Positions 21,101-36,357 of a DNA stretch of 38,315 bases are shown piece by piece; position 1 is the stretch's first letter, and every line of letters begins with the position of its first letter. The position numbers were made by a program, and so were the translations under genes. The stretch is from Priapulus caudatus (taxonomy: Eukaryota > Priapulida > Priapulimorpha > Priapulimorphida > Priapulidae): assembly GCF_000485595.1 (NCBI RefSeq), contig NW_014577631.1:154568-192882 (forward strand), given 5' to 3'. The notes under the pieces were generated by a model. That model saw nothing but the letters and a program-made list of their open reading frames with translations. It searched no databases and was not told the DNA's origin.

Positions 21101-22060
21101 CGACCAAGCACTACGAGCTTCTCAACTACAGCGAGCACGGCACGACCGTCGACAACGTGCTCTACTCCTGCGACTTCTCTGAGAAACCGTACGTCGTCGC
21201 GGCGACGAGCAGCCTCGTGCAGGACGTGCGGCAGGCGATAAAGCGTGGGCAGCGGCGGAAACGCAAGCTGGTCGAGCAGGAGGAGGCGGGCAGGAAGGAG
21301 CAGGTGACGAAGAGACTGACGATGAGTGCCCCGAGCTCAGAGGTACGTATGTCTGTGCGACACTGCTGGTGGGGTAGAAATTACCTTTTCAACACGGGAG
21401 TCCAACGGACTCCCTGCCAACAAAATGAAGGAGTCCTTAGTCTGAAGTTCAAATTTAAAAGATTTGCTGAAAAAATACGGTAATTCCTCGAGGCCGTGCT
21501 CTGGAACGAACTAGTTAGTCTAGCAGAATTTTCAGGGAGTCACACGGACTTCTGCATATGTCAAATCAGGGAGTATTTGACTCCGGACTCGCGTTAATAT
21601 CGCACCCTGCTGCTAGAGGGAAAGGGTGAGGTGTCTGTGAGAGTAGAATGCAACCGCGAAAAGACTTCCAGACACTGCTGGAAGAAAGCGTGAAGTGTGT
21701 GTAACTAAGAGTAGAATGCGACCAAGAAAAGCTTGTTGTATACAAAATATGCAAACATGTTAGTGGCGGAGTGAAGTCGTCGTTTACGCGTTGGCTTTTC
21801 CGATTTCTTGTGATTGCGCACGCGAATCTCGCGTGAACGTATCGAGGCGGGGCAAAACGTTGTTCTCATCCGGTGCTGTGCGTTTATAGATCCGGAAGCC
21901 GTGTTCGTGCAAGGGAAGCAGTTCCAGCTTGATAGGGGGAAGCGGTGCTGGCTGGGAGGGAACGGCACTGCTTCACCACGGCAGCTACATCAAGTGTGGG
22001 TGCCTCCAGTTCGTCTTCAGCATAACAGACTACGCCACCAAGGAGATGGGTGACCAGTAG
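6147..22060 (+). CDS. PHF12: PHD finger protein 12 (Pf1), complete, 18 coding exons
   Basis: Orthologue of PHF12/Pf1, a nuclear subunit of Sin3-HDAC corepressor complexes that also binds MRG15. My exon model gives 2733 nt, 910 residues (human about 1000), with all 17 junction phases matching. N-terminus: [20 protein letters not shown]1 is residues about 56-99 (C56, C59, C68, C71, H76, C79, C96, C99; C4HC3). Residues about 186-217 are charged. About 221-251 ([20 protein letters not shown]) matches the Sin3 PAH2/MRG15 contact region. PHD2 is about 284-328 ([22 protein letters not shown]). The middle is Pro/Ser/Ala-rich. The C-terminal FHA domain is about 738-905 ([41 protein letters not shown]). 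It ends [14 protein letters not shown] before TAG. No lesion is seen. Introns hold most of the window's transposons. Confidence 0.94.
6234..7234. mobile_element. 1001-bp foldback element (PHF12 intron 1)
   Basis: Terminal inverted repeats of about 270-280 bp (about 6234-6513 and 6964-7234), roughly 90% matching; ends TCAGGAGTTAATAAAG / TCAGAAGTTAATAAAG. TATTA flanks both sides (6229-6233, 7235-7239), a possible 5-bp duplication, but the palindromic ends make this ambiguous. The arms are open in one frame (for example [17 protein letters not shown]), giving mirror-image short reading frames with no known protein. Confidence 0.85.
7498..7688 (+). CDS. PHF12: PHF12 exon 2 (PHD1, first part)
   Basis: Acceptor ATTTTAG, donor GTAAGT. 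It begins [17 protein letters not shown], has a basic stretch (about residues 32-49), then [20 protein letters not shown] and FHLQC, the first six zinc ligands of PHD1. The end is phase 2; the split codon gives His (CHDPPL). Confidence 0.92.
7712..8788. mobile_element. hAT-like element, perfect 8-bp TSD (PHF12 intron 2)
   Basis: The ends TAGTGATGTCCCGATG and (reverse complement) TAGTGATGGGAATCGG are inverted; perfect duplication GCTATGAT at 7704-7711 and 8789-8796. The arms hold ATCGATTAT repeats. No transposase frame. It contains a second element at 7882-8510. Confidence 0.88.
7882..8510. mobile_element. Nested element with 16-bp TIRs
   Basis: CAGTCCTTGTGTTTTA at 7882 and its exact reverse complement at 8495-8510. 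Lies inside the hAT-like element at 7712-8788. Its body (about 7905-8450) matches the body of the element at 32329-33411 (TTGCAACCGTAAGAGG, AACTTCAAACTTGGTCCACA, AGTTCTCTCGCATAC). The target duplication is unclear (CTTG only). Confidence 0.7.
8975..9050 (+). CDS. PHF12: PHF12 exon 3 (PHD1, end)
   Basis: Acceptor TCTACAG, donor GTAAGC. Reads [20 protein letters not shown], supplying the last two PHD1 cysteines. Intron 2, just before it, contains the hAT-like element at 7712-8788. Confidence 0.92.
9317..9451 (+). CDS. PHF12: PHF12 exon 4
   Basis: Acceptor TTGCACAG, donor GTAAGT, phase 0 both sides, 45 codons. Ser/Thr/Lys-rich, low-complexity linker ([30 protein letters not shown]). Poorly conserved; included because splice sites and phase fit. 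Confidence 0.78.
9729..9836 (+). CDS. PHF12: PHF12 exon 5
   Basis: Acceptor ATCTGCAG, donor GTGAGA, phase 0 both sides, 36 codons. Charged linker reading [17 protein letters not shown], then ERKPPK. Weakly conserved; support is phase and splice sites. Confidence 0.72.
9970..10162 (+). CDS. PHF12: PHF12 exon 6 (Sin3/MRG15-contact segment)
   Basis: Acceptor GTTGCAG, donor GTGAGG. Glu-rich stretch [10 protein letters not shown], then [20 protein letters not shown] and [10 protein letters not shown]. This aligns with the vertebrate Pf1 segment that contacts Sin3 PAH2 and the MRG domain of MRG15 (family knowledge). Confidence 0.9.
10291..10405 (+). CDS. PHF12: PHF12 exon 7 (start of PHD2)
   Basis: Acceptor GTGTTTAG, donor GTAAGT. 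Reads [20 protein letters not shown] then MCN, including the conserved NGLVPLP motif and the first two PHD2 cysteines. Confidence 0.92.
10575..10707 (+). CDS. PHF12: PHF12 exon 8 (PHD2 core)
   Basis: Acceptor TGTGCAG, donor GTGAGT. Reads [20 protein letters not shown], then [15 protein letters not shown], giving the remaining PHD2 zinc ligands. The C-terminal CPNH means the last ligand is His, as in other PHF12 proteins. Confidence 0.94.
10786..10956 (+). repeat. 57-bp tandem repeat x3 in PHF12 intron 8
   Basis: Three copies starting GTGCTGATAAGAATGTGCGA at 10786, 10843 and 10900. The first two are almost identical; the third diverges after about 30 bp. It lies 79 bp after exon 8. Confidence 0.9.
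10981..11151 (+). CDS. PHF12: PHF12 exon 9
   Basis: Acceptor TTACGTAG, donor GTAATC, phase 0 both sides, 57 codons. Reads [20 protein letters not shown], then [18 protein letters not shown], matching the PHF12 segment that follows PHD2 (hydrophobic-D-F-L-x-x-I-H-x-K-H-P-P). Confidence 0.92.
11310..12672 (+). mobile_element. hAT-like element in PHF12 intron 9
   Basis: The ends CAGGGTTCGACACTAAC and (reverse complement) CAGGGTTAGATACTAAC are inverted. Subterminal GACTAGTA repeats occur at both ends. It carries the decayed transposase fragment at 11940-12253. The flanking 8-mers (ACGGTCAG, TTCAGTTG) do not form a clear duplication, so exact borders are uncertain. Confidence 0.72.
11940..12253 (+). 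pseudogene. Decayed hAT transposase N-terminal (TTF-like zinc finger) fragment
   Basis: The first frame reads [20 protein letters not shown] then GMTCGAGC, the F-x-x-x-W...Y-P-W-L...M-x-C..C pattern found in hAT-derived proteins. Near 12080 the reading moves by one frame and continues [20 protein letters not shown] and [13 protein letters not shown] to a TGA at 12254. The frameshift and the lack of a catalytic or dimerisation domain show it is dead. Superfamily placement is supported by the enclosing inverted ends. Confidence 0.6.
12860..13006 (+). CDS. PHF12: PHF12 exon 10
   Basis: Acceptor CGATGTTAG, donor GTAACG, phase 0 both sides, 49 codons. Reads [20 protein letters not shown], then [12 protein letters not shown]. 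The V-P-x-x-I-K-x-x-Y and EEQEQ-W (continued in exon 11) patterns match vertebrate PHF12. Confidence 0.88.
13203..13589 (+). CDS. PHF12: PHF12 exon 11
   Basis: Acceptor GTTTCAG, donor GTAAGT, phase 0 both sides, 129 codons. Starts [20 protein letters not shown], matching the conserved W-L-C-S-V-V-x-L-Q-x-S-I segment. The remainder is Pro/Ser/Ala/Gly-rich and GC-rich ([18 protein letters not shown]), probably disordered. Confidence 0.9.
13927..14404. repeat. Inverted repeat with internal CCCTAA tract (PHF12 intron 11)
   Basis: A perfect 43-bp inverted repeat: 13927-13969 (GGCAGCCGTATCTTAATGTC...) and 14362-14404. A second direct copy of the GAGGCTACGGGTACGGCAGTC unit lies at about 14007-14027. 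A CCCTAA-like tract (14050-14100) sits between the arms, and GACGGCA-type repeats lie just outside (13795-13890, 14440). Confidence 0.85.
14050..14100 (-). repeat. Interstitial telomere-like tract
   Basis: CCCTAACCCTAACACTAACA and similar units (TTAGGG on the minus strand). Followed by TAAACCGACTCGGCTATCTT, which also follows the tract at 30185. Confidence 0.8.
14815..15345 (+). repeat. Dispersed TTTTTAGCTCA-type repeat, copy A
   Basis: Begins TTTTTAGCTCAGCTGACGTA, has (GTGC)n/(GTCC)n near 14865-14893 and ends near GACCCTCAAGGAGGAGGTTT. A second copy lies in reverse at about 28674-29285. Located in PHF12 intron 11. Confidence 0.75.
15600..15800. repeat. Repeat segment and 19-bp perfect hairpin upstream of exon 12
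   Basis: 15748-15766 and 15773-15791 are perfect reverse complements (TGCTACTTGCTGTCAGAGG) around a 6-nt loop; ACTTGCTGTCAG recurs at 15731 and 15797. The segment near 15664-15705 matches, in reverse, the sequence at about 28062-28110 (CAAGTGCCGCGGAGCGACAG). Confidence 0.75.
15939..16134 (+). CDS. PHF12: PHF12 exon 12
   Basis: Donor GTGGGT, phase 0 in and 1 out. Reads [19 protein letters not shown], then [19 protein letters not shown]. Low-complexity Ser/Thr/Val/Pro linker. The acceptor is a NAGNAG (TCTCAGCAG), so one Gln may be included or skipped. Conservation is weak; support is phase and splice sites. Confidence 0.8.
16438..16613. mobile_element. 176-bp hAT MITE, perfect 8-bp TSD (PHF12 intron 12)
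   Basis: The ends CAGGGGTTCTTAACCTG and (reverse complement) CAGTGTTTCTTAACCTT are inverted. The perfect duplication CTTTAGAG lies at 16430-16437 and 16614-16621. CAGGGGTTCTTAACC ends are typical of hAT MITEs. Confidence 0.93.
16690..16812 (+). CDS. PHF12: PHF12 exon 13
   Basis: Acceptor ATTTCAG, donor GTGAGG, phase 1 to 1. Reads [20 protein letters not shown], then [18 protein letters not shown], matching the helical segment before the C-terminal region of PHF12 (D-L-T-N-S-L-x-A in vertebrates). Confidence 0.87.
17393..17509 (+). CDS. PHF12: PHF12 exon 14
   Basis: Acceptor TTTTGCAG, donor GTATGT, phase 1 to 1. Reads [20 protein letters not shown] then [10 protein letters not shown], matching the vertebrate L-D-E-K-L-I-x-F-L-A-x-Q-R-hydrophobic-x-Q-L-hydrophobic-P segment. 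Confidence 0.9.
   Translation, partial: TWSLVGWTRGWYRSSPGSVCSSCCLRSLRRRMEPPRHL
17668..18690. repeat. Foldback repeat with AT-rich centre (PHF12 intron 14)
   Basis: Arms at about 17771-17941 and 18166-18333 are imperfect reverse complements (left CGGATCATCTTCAAATTTCA, right CAAATTTGAAGATGATCCGA). The 17942-18140 spacer is almost only A and T. GTATCCCCCG at 17668 and CGGGGGATAC at 18681-18690 form outer inverted ends; (ATT)n lies on both sides. Confidence 0.7.
18889..18984 (+). CDS. PHF12: PHF12 exon 15 (start of FHA domain)
   Basis: Acceptor TGTTTCAG, donor GTAAGG, phase 1 to 1. Reads [20 protein letters not shown], then [12 protein letters not shown], matching E-V-Q-A-R-A and Y-R-T-L-Y-I-G-T of vertebrate PHF12. 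The RSLSIG strand begins the FHA fold. Confidence 0.92.
19075..20190. repeat. TTTTTAGCTCA-type repeat and hairpin (PHF12 intron 15)
   Basis: Begins TTTTTAGCTCACCCTGACAT with GTCCGTCCGTCC near 19125-19142; GGTGAGCTACAG at about 20165 may mark the end. A near-perfect palindrome at 20050-20086 (AAGAGTATATAATGGGAG / CTCCCATATATACTCTT) lies inside. It is related to copies at 14815 and 28674 at its start only. Confidence 0.55.
20479..20561 (+). CDS. PHF12: PHF12 exon 16 (FHA core)
   Basis: Acceptor ATTGACAG, donor GTGAGG. Reads [20 protein letters not shown] then HACIFYDE, nearly identical to vertebrate PHF12; the Ser/His of SAKHACI correspond to the FHA S-x-x-H motif. Confidence 0.95.
20969..21076 (+). 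repeat. Tandem duplication abutting exon 17 acceptor
   Basis: Two about 52-56-bp copies starting CGCGAGTT and ending CTTCTCGCATTCTAACGT at 20969 and 21025. The second ends 23 bp before exon 17, so a copy of the pre-acceptor sequence is duplicated. Confidence 0.85.
21100..21342 (+). CDS. PHF12: PHF12 exon 17 (FHA end and basic linker)
   Basis: Acceptor TCCGACAG, donor GTACGT, phase 0 both sides, 81 codons. Reads [20 protein letters not shown] then LYSCDFSEK, followed by a strongly basic stretch (about residues 823-848, [16 protein letters not shown]), a possible nuclear localisation signal. Confidence 0.95.
21371..21609. mobile_element. Possible short hAT-like remnant (PHF12 intron 17)
   Basis: The right end (reverse complement CAGGGTGCGATATTAACG) resembles the left end GGGGTAGAAATTACC. 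The flanking 8-mers CTGCTGGT and CTGCTAGA match at 6 of 8. GGGAGTC and AGGAGTCC motifs recur inside. Weak call. Confidence 0.35.
21890..22060 (+). CDS. PHF12: PHF12 exon 18 (C-terminus, stop)
   Basis: Acceptor TTTATAG, phase 0. Reads [20 protein letters not shown], then [20 protein letters not shown] and [16 protein letters not shown], ending TAG at 22058-22060. This tail is shorter than the vertebrate one, which extends further after ATK. Confidence 0.94.
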   Translation: MRKPCSCKGSSSSLIGGSGAGWEGTALLHHGSYIKCGCLQFVFSITDYATKEMGDQ

Positions 22061-22655
22061 CGCCATCTGTCTCTACTACGTCTACAGTCGGTCGGGAGTG
22101 CGCGTTCCGTACAGAGACGAGGACGCTTATACCCCGGCTGTGCTGCTTGTCGACAATCAATCAGTCGTTGCAACTCTTTTAGGGAAAGTGTTTTATACCA
22201 GAGATCATGTAGTAGACGTCAGTGATTGCCATCGTGTGTGGCGCCATCTACTGGACTGTGCACGCACTAGTGAAGCCACCACTCTGCAAGTCAGTGTCAG
22301 GGACTGAGTTATCAATGTAGATATTTTTTACTTCGTGGGTACACGACAAGTGCTATGTAAATGGCGTGTAAATTTTCCCTTCTCCGCCAACTGTAAATTG
22401 GACGTACGCTCCTGATTGTACATATTGCCGTCGGTCTCTCGTGTGTGGAGCGTGAAAATGCACAAGCATGTTTATTGACTTCCAGTGCGTGTACGCCATA
22501 GTTACCATATGTGCGAGGTCCTCATCACTATTGGCTGCGACATAGGCGAGCTATTTTTGAATGATGGAGGGGCTTGTGTTTTGTATTTTACTGTATAGCA
22601 GATTGGAAACTGGCAACAGTCTGCTTTCATTTCATCTATAAAAGATATTACATGG

Positions 22656-22661
22656 AATAAA
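22656..22661 (+). terminator. Candidate PHF12 poly(A) signal
   Basis: AATAAA about 600 nt after the stop, followed by AAAGAGGAAGTGGTTGG and TTTTTTGT. The first canonical hexamer I see downstream; actual use is unknown. Confidence 0.35.
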
Positions 22662-24101
22662 AAAGAGGAAGTGGTTGGTACTGGTTTTTTGTCACCAGCT
22701 CCCAATCACTTAACTAAACCAAGCTTGTGGCAAGTGGTTTGCTCACAATTAATAGCGAAATCCTGTTTGATTGGACCAACTACCCTTATCCAGATATAGC
22801 TATTGTTAACTGGCATGCATGGGTGCATGTGACACCGTGGTTCTGTATAGTTTCTGTATTTATCGTCTGTAAAGGTTTGATGTATAGTGTTCAATATGGT
22901 ATAGTGGAAAAACTTTATATCAAAATTATATCCACATAAAAATTCTCCCTAGAGTTAAGATGGCTTATAACATTCTTATGCAAGTGAAAACCAATATTTA
23001 CGTGTTTGGTTATAGGAAAGCAATGGCCACTAAAATAATTGAGCCCCCTGGTGTTAAAGTAATTTACAACAGTGTCATTGATACATTGGACTGTCCTTTC
23101 CTCCTGTTACCCAAGTGTTACCAAATGCTTGGTATGTTTTCTGTCCACATATGCCTACTCAGTTGGGCAATATTGTAAAGTTTTTTTGACCATATTGAAA
23201 GAATATATTGTATTGAAATTTTTATTAAAAAATGTTAAATTGATTGAATAGAAAATGGGCTGTTAAAAGTTTGTCATTACAAGTAGGTTATAGTTAGATA
23301 TTTTTACATTTTACATACTTGCTAAATCGATACCGCCAGTATATTATGGGGAAAAAACATGCTCACTGAATAAGTTGGCACTATTCCAGCCACCCACCTA
23401 AATTTACACTGATCAGACAACCAGTAATATCTTCCACCACTGCAGTGAAAACCAAGAATCGGATACATAACCAAGACAGATTTTTATTGAATATTTTTTA
23501 CATGGTAAAATGATACGTTGGACGTTGACACCTGTTGCAGTATCTTACGAAACTTACCAGACGGGGGGCGATCGACCACACGTGGGTTGTCAACCAAGTC
23601 TCTCTCTCGCTCTCTCATTTCTCTCAAATTCTGATATAATCTGCAGCCAACGAAACACGCTAAAACGTTTCCTTGCTCTCAAGAGACCAAAGCAAGCAAT
23701 CAACCAGATCGGGTCTAGACTGTCGAAGTCTGATGCCACTCTACCAGCCCAGATCGTTCAGTAATCTGAGTTGACAATGAGATTGTATTAAACGCTTGCT
23801 AATTTTACAACCAATCCGCCAAGTGCACAGTAACTTCATACTCCCAATAGTTGCACGGCAGCACCCGATCCTGCCTAACAGCCGCACGACAGCACAGCTT
23901 ACTTCACATTCTCAACACAAGTATAACCAACAGTTGCGTGACTGATCTGCCTACTGCGGCCACCGATCGCAAGACACACCCAGCGTTCCTTCACTCGACA
24001 GTCTCGTGACGGCACAGTAGATAGGGATCAAATTCGTGAGCGAATCAGCATTCAACATTTCAGGAAAATCCCCAATGAGCAATTCAACTGCGGATCAAAC
24101 G

Positions 24102-24217
24102 CGACAATTGACATTCAACGTGTCGCCTCCCGACAATTGACATTCAACGTGTCGCCTCCCGACAATTGACATTCAACGTGTCGCCTCCCGACAATTGACA
24201 TTCAACGTGTCGCCTCC
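24102..24217 (+). repeat. 29-bp minisatellite, four exact copies
   Basis: The unit begins CGACAATTGACATTCAACGT and is 29 bp; copies at 24102, 24131, 24160 and 24189 are identical. A diverged related segment (GAATCAGCATTCAACATTTC) lies upstream. Confidence 0.95.
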
Positions 24218-26543
24218 TTACATCACTTTTTGGAAAGCTTCACAACTTATCGAACACTGCGAGAAAGAGCTCCTGCTGCTCACAATACAAACGTGTGCAT
24301 CCTGTAATCCCAGGGTTTCCTCGCCTACACACCACACCGCACGAATCCTGCTTATGTGGAACTGCAATAACAGATCGCCTACTCCGCGGATGGCGATATA
24401 ATATGGTTGGTCATCCTCAATGCGTCATACTCTCCAGCATGCTGGCAGCTGATGCTTCTACTGGACCCCTTCCAAAATAATATCACCACCAGCACATCTA
24501 CACAGAGACAATGTCTGAAAGTAAAGTATACGTACATTAAAGGACTACTGTATACAAACAAGACATCCAATGTGATCTTATATATGCCTGGCCTGTGGCA
24601 TCACCTCTCTTCAACTTGCCATTTCCTGTAAAGCTGACGAGCTGTAAAAGCGACTGTACAATGCATTTACAGCAAACTAACACACCTACTGTTGTGAACG
24701 AGGGGATTCGTGGTGAGAGAGTCGGTTAGGAACATGGATACCACGACAGCTACTCCACACTGCTACCAGTAGCTTACTGTGACAGCCGTCTATCCATTCC
24801 AGAGTCCCTGTGAAGTTGCGCGGTGAAACTTTGACACCGCAAGATTGAGTCTTGCCTGCTGAGAGCTCAACGGATAGTTTGCCGTCAGGGCTAGGATACA
24901 GCAGAAGCATAACTCATTTGCAATAATAATAATAATAATAATAATACAACATTCAACTGCTCATTGAACAACATAAACACCGTCCATCGTGATTTCACTG
25001 CCAATGTTATCTCATATCTCTTAAATGTAAGAATCGTGCGGTAATGCAATCACACGAATTTCTGCGCCAACTATCGTCATGGCGATGATAACGGACGACG
25101 GCAGGCAGGGTTGGCATGCACGCTGGCCGATGTAGCCGCTGCTCTGCCTAACACCAATCCACCACCGCAGGTGACACAGCCACACATTACGACATGTAGC
25201 AGCCCACCTTGCGTGACCACGGTAGTGCCAGCACTGCAGTAGCAAGCACCATCCCGCCACGCCCGCAGCAACCGCCGAGTTACCGCCGCGCTCACCCTAG
25301 TCAGACCACGAACCTTCATCATACATGCGGGTGGGACCAGGATGGTAGACCCTTCGCACGACCTCACAGTAACGACTGGACGAACTCACTGAATTTTCAC
25401 GAGCTTCTAATTGGGAGTCGATTGGATACAAAATAGCGCGCAAACAATGGTTTCAGTTTCTCTTAATTAATTTGTAAGGGATTTATTTCACTGCGGTGAA
25501 ACACACCACCTCTCTGAAGCAAGTTTAACACGGACTACCTTGATCTGGACTACAACTAAATATACGGGATTCTTAACACAATTAAATGCAATAAAATATT
25601 TACAGACAAACTACACCAACAAGTAATGACGAGAATGGAGATTGGAGAAACCATCCCATTACAAACGTTGGTGGTTTTTTTATGCGATGCGATGCAATTT
25701 CATGATGCAATGCGATATACGGGGCTAGAAGGGATGCTTGTCCAGCTATTTACTTGTCTACTGCACAAGTTTCTGTCCCATGATTTCATGCAGCTTGACA
25801 TTGAATCCATGTAGGATTTTCCACGCTTGACCCGTGCCATTAGAACTCCAGGTCACATAAAACTGGCACAGCAATTGCACCACGGAGGAGTATTTCAACC
25901 CCAACCAGGATGAGAAACTGGCCACTGCATTCGTCCCGCTAAAGCTGACATGCGCCACGATTAAACAGACAAACAGTTGGCCGTGTAGCCTTCCCTCCAT
26001 ACAGACATCAACGATAAGCCGGTATACCTACTTAATATGACGTGTGTCTACATCCTTTTTATACACACGTCGGTCAGAGTTCAGATACAGCGAACACAGA
26101 ACAAATCGACAACGCTCGAGAATTTGTACGAATATCATACAGGTGCGGTACATAAATGTACAAAGCTAGCCATCCAAGCAGCACAGGGTACTTACTCTAC
26201 GTCAACAGTGCAAGCGCTGTACAGATAAGCTACGGCTACTGCCTACGACATCAAACCGCATCGAAAATAGTATCGAACCTGGCATTTCCGCTTCGACCGT
26301 AGTGTTGTGAAACCCCCACCATCGCCGAGCAGGGCAGCCCGGCATCCTGTTATGGACTGCCTAACCTCCTGTTGCTCAAACTCACACCTATCCGAATAAA
26401 AGTTCCGGCTGCGTTCGGAACGTGCGTCAGACACGAGCGCCGAGACGGTAACGATCAGCAATCGTCCCGCTACGACACCAGCAGTGCTTGCCCTGTACCC
26501 TGTGAGCAATGTCAGCTGCTATCGTAGGTTCTTTACAACTATA

Positions 26544-26549
26544 TTTATT
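26544..26549 (-). terminator. Candidate PP1 poly(A) signal
   Basis: AATAAA on the minus strand, 43 nt after the PP1 stop codon. This would give a very short 3' UTR, so a more distal site is equally possible. Confidence 0.3.
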
Positions 26550-26591
26550 ATTATCATCCCCTACTCGAGGAAGGTAGCCACACGGGGTGGT

Positions 26592-33411
<6,820 letters not shown>

Positions 33412-33441
33412 GTATGACCAGCGTAATATAATGCTCATAGA

Positions 33442-33646
33442 GTCTATGTCCCCCAGGTAACTGCCGGAACGTACCCTGGTAACTATTTGATATGGTTAGG
33501 GTTAGGGTTAGGGAGTAGGCGACTCCCTAGACTCGTTAGTGGAGTAGGCGAGGTACGGTCCGACATATTAGATAGTACCAGGGTACGTTCCGGTATACCG
33601 GAACCTACCCAGGGTACGTTCCGGCAGTACCCTGGGGGACATAGAC
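33442..33646. repeat. 205-bp palindromic element with TTAGGG tract
   Basis: The left arm GTCTATGTCCCCCAGGTAAC (then TGCCGGAACGTACCCTGG) pairs with the right arm CCGGCAGTACCCTGGGGGAC (then ATAGAC). An inner pair CCAGGGTACGTTCCGG is also repeated. TTAGGGTTAGGG lies at 33494-33513. Confidence 0.88.
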
Positions 33647-35447
33647 CCTCTCAGCGTTAGGCATAGTAGTATATAAGCCTCGGTGGCATGTATGGTGTTG
33701 TAATACCACTGCTCTAATTAATGCCATCTCGCACACAAACTCAACACATTTAATCATACGTACAACCGTACGTGCTATTTTTTGCATTTCGCCTGAAGAA
33801 TATATATAAGAGATGCATAGAGGCATACAAAGGAAGTGATTAGTTTACCCCCCTCCTGAGTGAAAGAGATGATTAAATTCCTATGTAACCAGGTTTAAGC
33901 TCACTAGAAGTGACGCCATGAATTTGCAACTGTAATAAATTGATATCAATCGTCAATTACGCCACGATGTGCAACAGATATTGGACAAAGGCTAAGTATC
34001 ACAGAGGTGAACGTCTTTTACCAGTTTTTCATGTTATCTGTACCTAAAAATAATGTTTGCTACAAACAATGATAAATGACAGAGATTTAACCCAACCATA
34101 CTACCATTAAAGACATGCCTGGATTAATCTGACCAGGTTTTCAACATGATTTTTGTGATCAGTTAATCAAGGGCTGGCACAGTCATCTGAATTCACTAAA
34201 TTATGGTTTGGGATTTGTATAGTTACACAGATTTCTACTGACACTGGATTTGACTGCAATTCACAGCAATTTCATCCCATGCAGGAGTGCAGGGGGGCGA
34301 GGAGCTACAGCAGTGTTCGTGAAAACATGCGTCTTCCTTTAAGCCATGTAGCGGTGCAATAAGTTTATTTACGATGGCTTTATGCCTAAAATAGAAATGT
34401 ACTTGGCTGCGTTTATTTTGATATCTGTTACACACGAAGCACTGTAATACTTGACAGTTACTCCTATATTGCTGATGTGAAAGAGCTCGTTTATTGCAGC
34501 TTAACAGAAGCTAAGGGGACACTAACAAAATATAGTGGGGAGAGAGAGAGAACGAGAGAACGAGAGAACGAGTACGTATTCTTATTGTTAGTATGGACTA
34601 TGTAGGGAAAGCAAAAGACGTGTTCCACAGACAGCAGGAAAAATATTGTCCGCTGACTACACAGGCAAAGCAGAAGATATGTTGTGTGTGCGGTCTATAT
34701 ACAGCCTACAGATGTCCTGGACTGTGTGTGAATACGCCCAGAGAGCGCTCTCAGACTCCTTACTTATACAGCCTGCAGAGAAGTCGAAATCACGTGCACA
34801 GTGAATGCGGGGCCGTGCTCAGCTGCCCATAACATCTAAGCTGCGGCAACATGCAGAGCGAATCAATATAAACAGGCAGCAGCAGCAGCAGCACACGCGC
34901 AGCGGCGGCGGCAGCGTTGCCTGCCTGCGACAGTCGTACGCAAATGTATTCCATTTTCTCTCACCCTCTTTCCCGCAAACCCGATACTGGGGAGAAAACT
35001 AGACAGATAAGACAAATCTTAGCTGACTAGACTGCCTTTCACTATCATACGAAGCAAATGCATTTAGTTATGTGCTCAAAATTTAAAAGTCACGCAACAA
35101 GTGCATACTATTTCGGACCTCACTGGCACGATTCCAGAATTTTAGCGAGAGAAATTGATTTTGACATCCCAGTACAGTACGTACTATTGCGCCCGAATGT
35201 TTTATACGAATCTTGCTAACTAGGCAGTAAGAACTAACCAGAACAACGCTGAATTGGCAACCGTTATCGGCACAAATGCTGCAACTGCGTCAGCAGCACT
35301 AACCGTGTTTAACTAAAGTTCTGTGTTTCCGTGTTCCCTCTCTCCTTCTCTCTCTCTCACTTTGTAACCGACCTAAACCAGGGTCACACTGAAGGATTTC
35401 TCACCACTTCAGCTGCATTTTACTTGCAGAACTACTCCCGGCACTAA

Positions 35448-36357
35448 TGGCCCTGTCACACATTGACGATTTAGACAGCGTATGCCGGACGTATCAAAAT
35501 TTCTCTAAAACGCTGGCATACGCTGAACTATCGATGTTTTTTTTCAATTTTGGGCGTATACATAGCGTATTCATAACGAGTTGGACGTATACTTAACGTA
35601 TTAGTAACGTATATAGAACGTTTCGATAACTTATAAGATAACTTATACCAACGAATGCTTAGCGTGTTGCCGGCGTTCACAACTTATGCCCAACGATAGT
35701 CTAACTTATGCATAGCGCGCGGCAGCGTATCGCCGACGATCACATGTCGTCGCCTATAAAAAGGCTGCCGCTCGACGATTCAAATCATAACCGCACTAGA
35801 CATCACAGTATCAACATCACCGTCGCAGTATCACCATGCCAATACCATTTTTATATACCAATTCCCCTAAACGCTGCCAATACGCCATTATACGGTAGCT
35901 GTAAGTTAGAAACACGTTCAGTAAGTTCTGTGGTCGTCCGGAACACGTCAAATAAGTCTACATACGTCAATATGCGTTACACATAGGTTCAAAGCATGTT
36001 ACTCATCAGTTAGAAATAAGTTTTGGGCTACGCTGACATTATTCGGACGTATTTCGAATATGAGTAACTTACAGTTAACGTGCTTGTGAACGTGTAGTGT
36101 GGCACGGATCGCATACTTACCTAAACTTATGGCCCGCGTATGCGGCGCGTATGGGCATTCGCTGGCATACGTCAGGAAAATTTTGAGCATGCTCAATTTT
36201 AGGCAACCTGCCGTACTAACGACGTATACCGGTGCTCAGCGTGCTCTTAACTTATACAAAGCTTACCCATAACTTATTCGACGTACGCCAGCGTATTCAC
36301 CAAATTTTTGATACGTCCGGCATACGCTGGCTAAATCGTCAATGTGTGACAGGGCCA
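35448..36357. mobile_element. PIF/Harbinger-like MITE, TAA target duplication
   Basis: 910 bp. The ends TGGCCCTGTCACACATTGAC and the exact reverse complement GTCAATGTGTGACAGGGCCA continue as inverted repeats for about 50 bp. TAA lies on both sides (35445-35447, 36358-36360), as expected for the TWA preference of PIF/Harbinger. The interior is filled with variants of GCGTATGCC, AACTTATG and ACGTAT in both orientations. No transposase. Confidence 0.85.

Larger units (their letters stand above)
22061..26591. other. Convergent 3' flank between PHF12 and PP1
   Basis: No recognised gene. Contents: PHF12 3' UTR, AT-rich unique DNA to about 23500, a C-rich stretch with a 29-bp tandem repeat, (AAT)n at about 24921-24943, and minus-strand open stretches at 24686-24910 and 25758-26000 that I do not recognise. 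They could be PP1 3' UTR or chance. Confidence 0.5.

Noticed and set aside
24686-26000. Minus-strand open stretches at 24686-24910 and 25758-26000 as genes
   Set aside because: Short, no recognisable domain or supported splice structure; more likely 3' UTR or chance.
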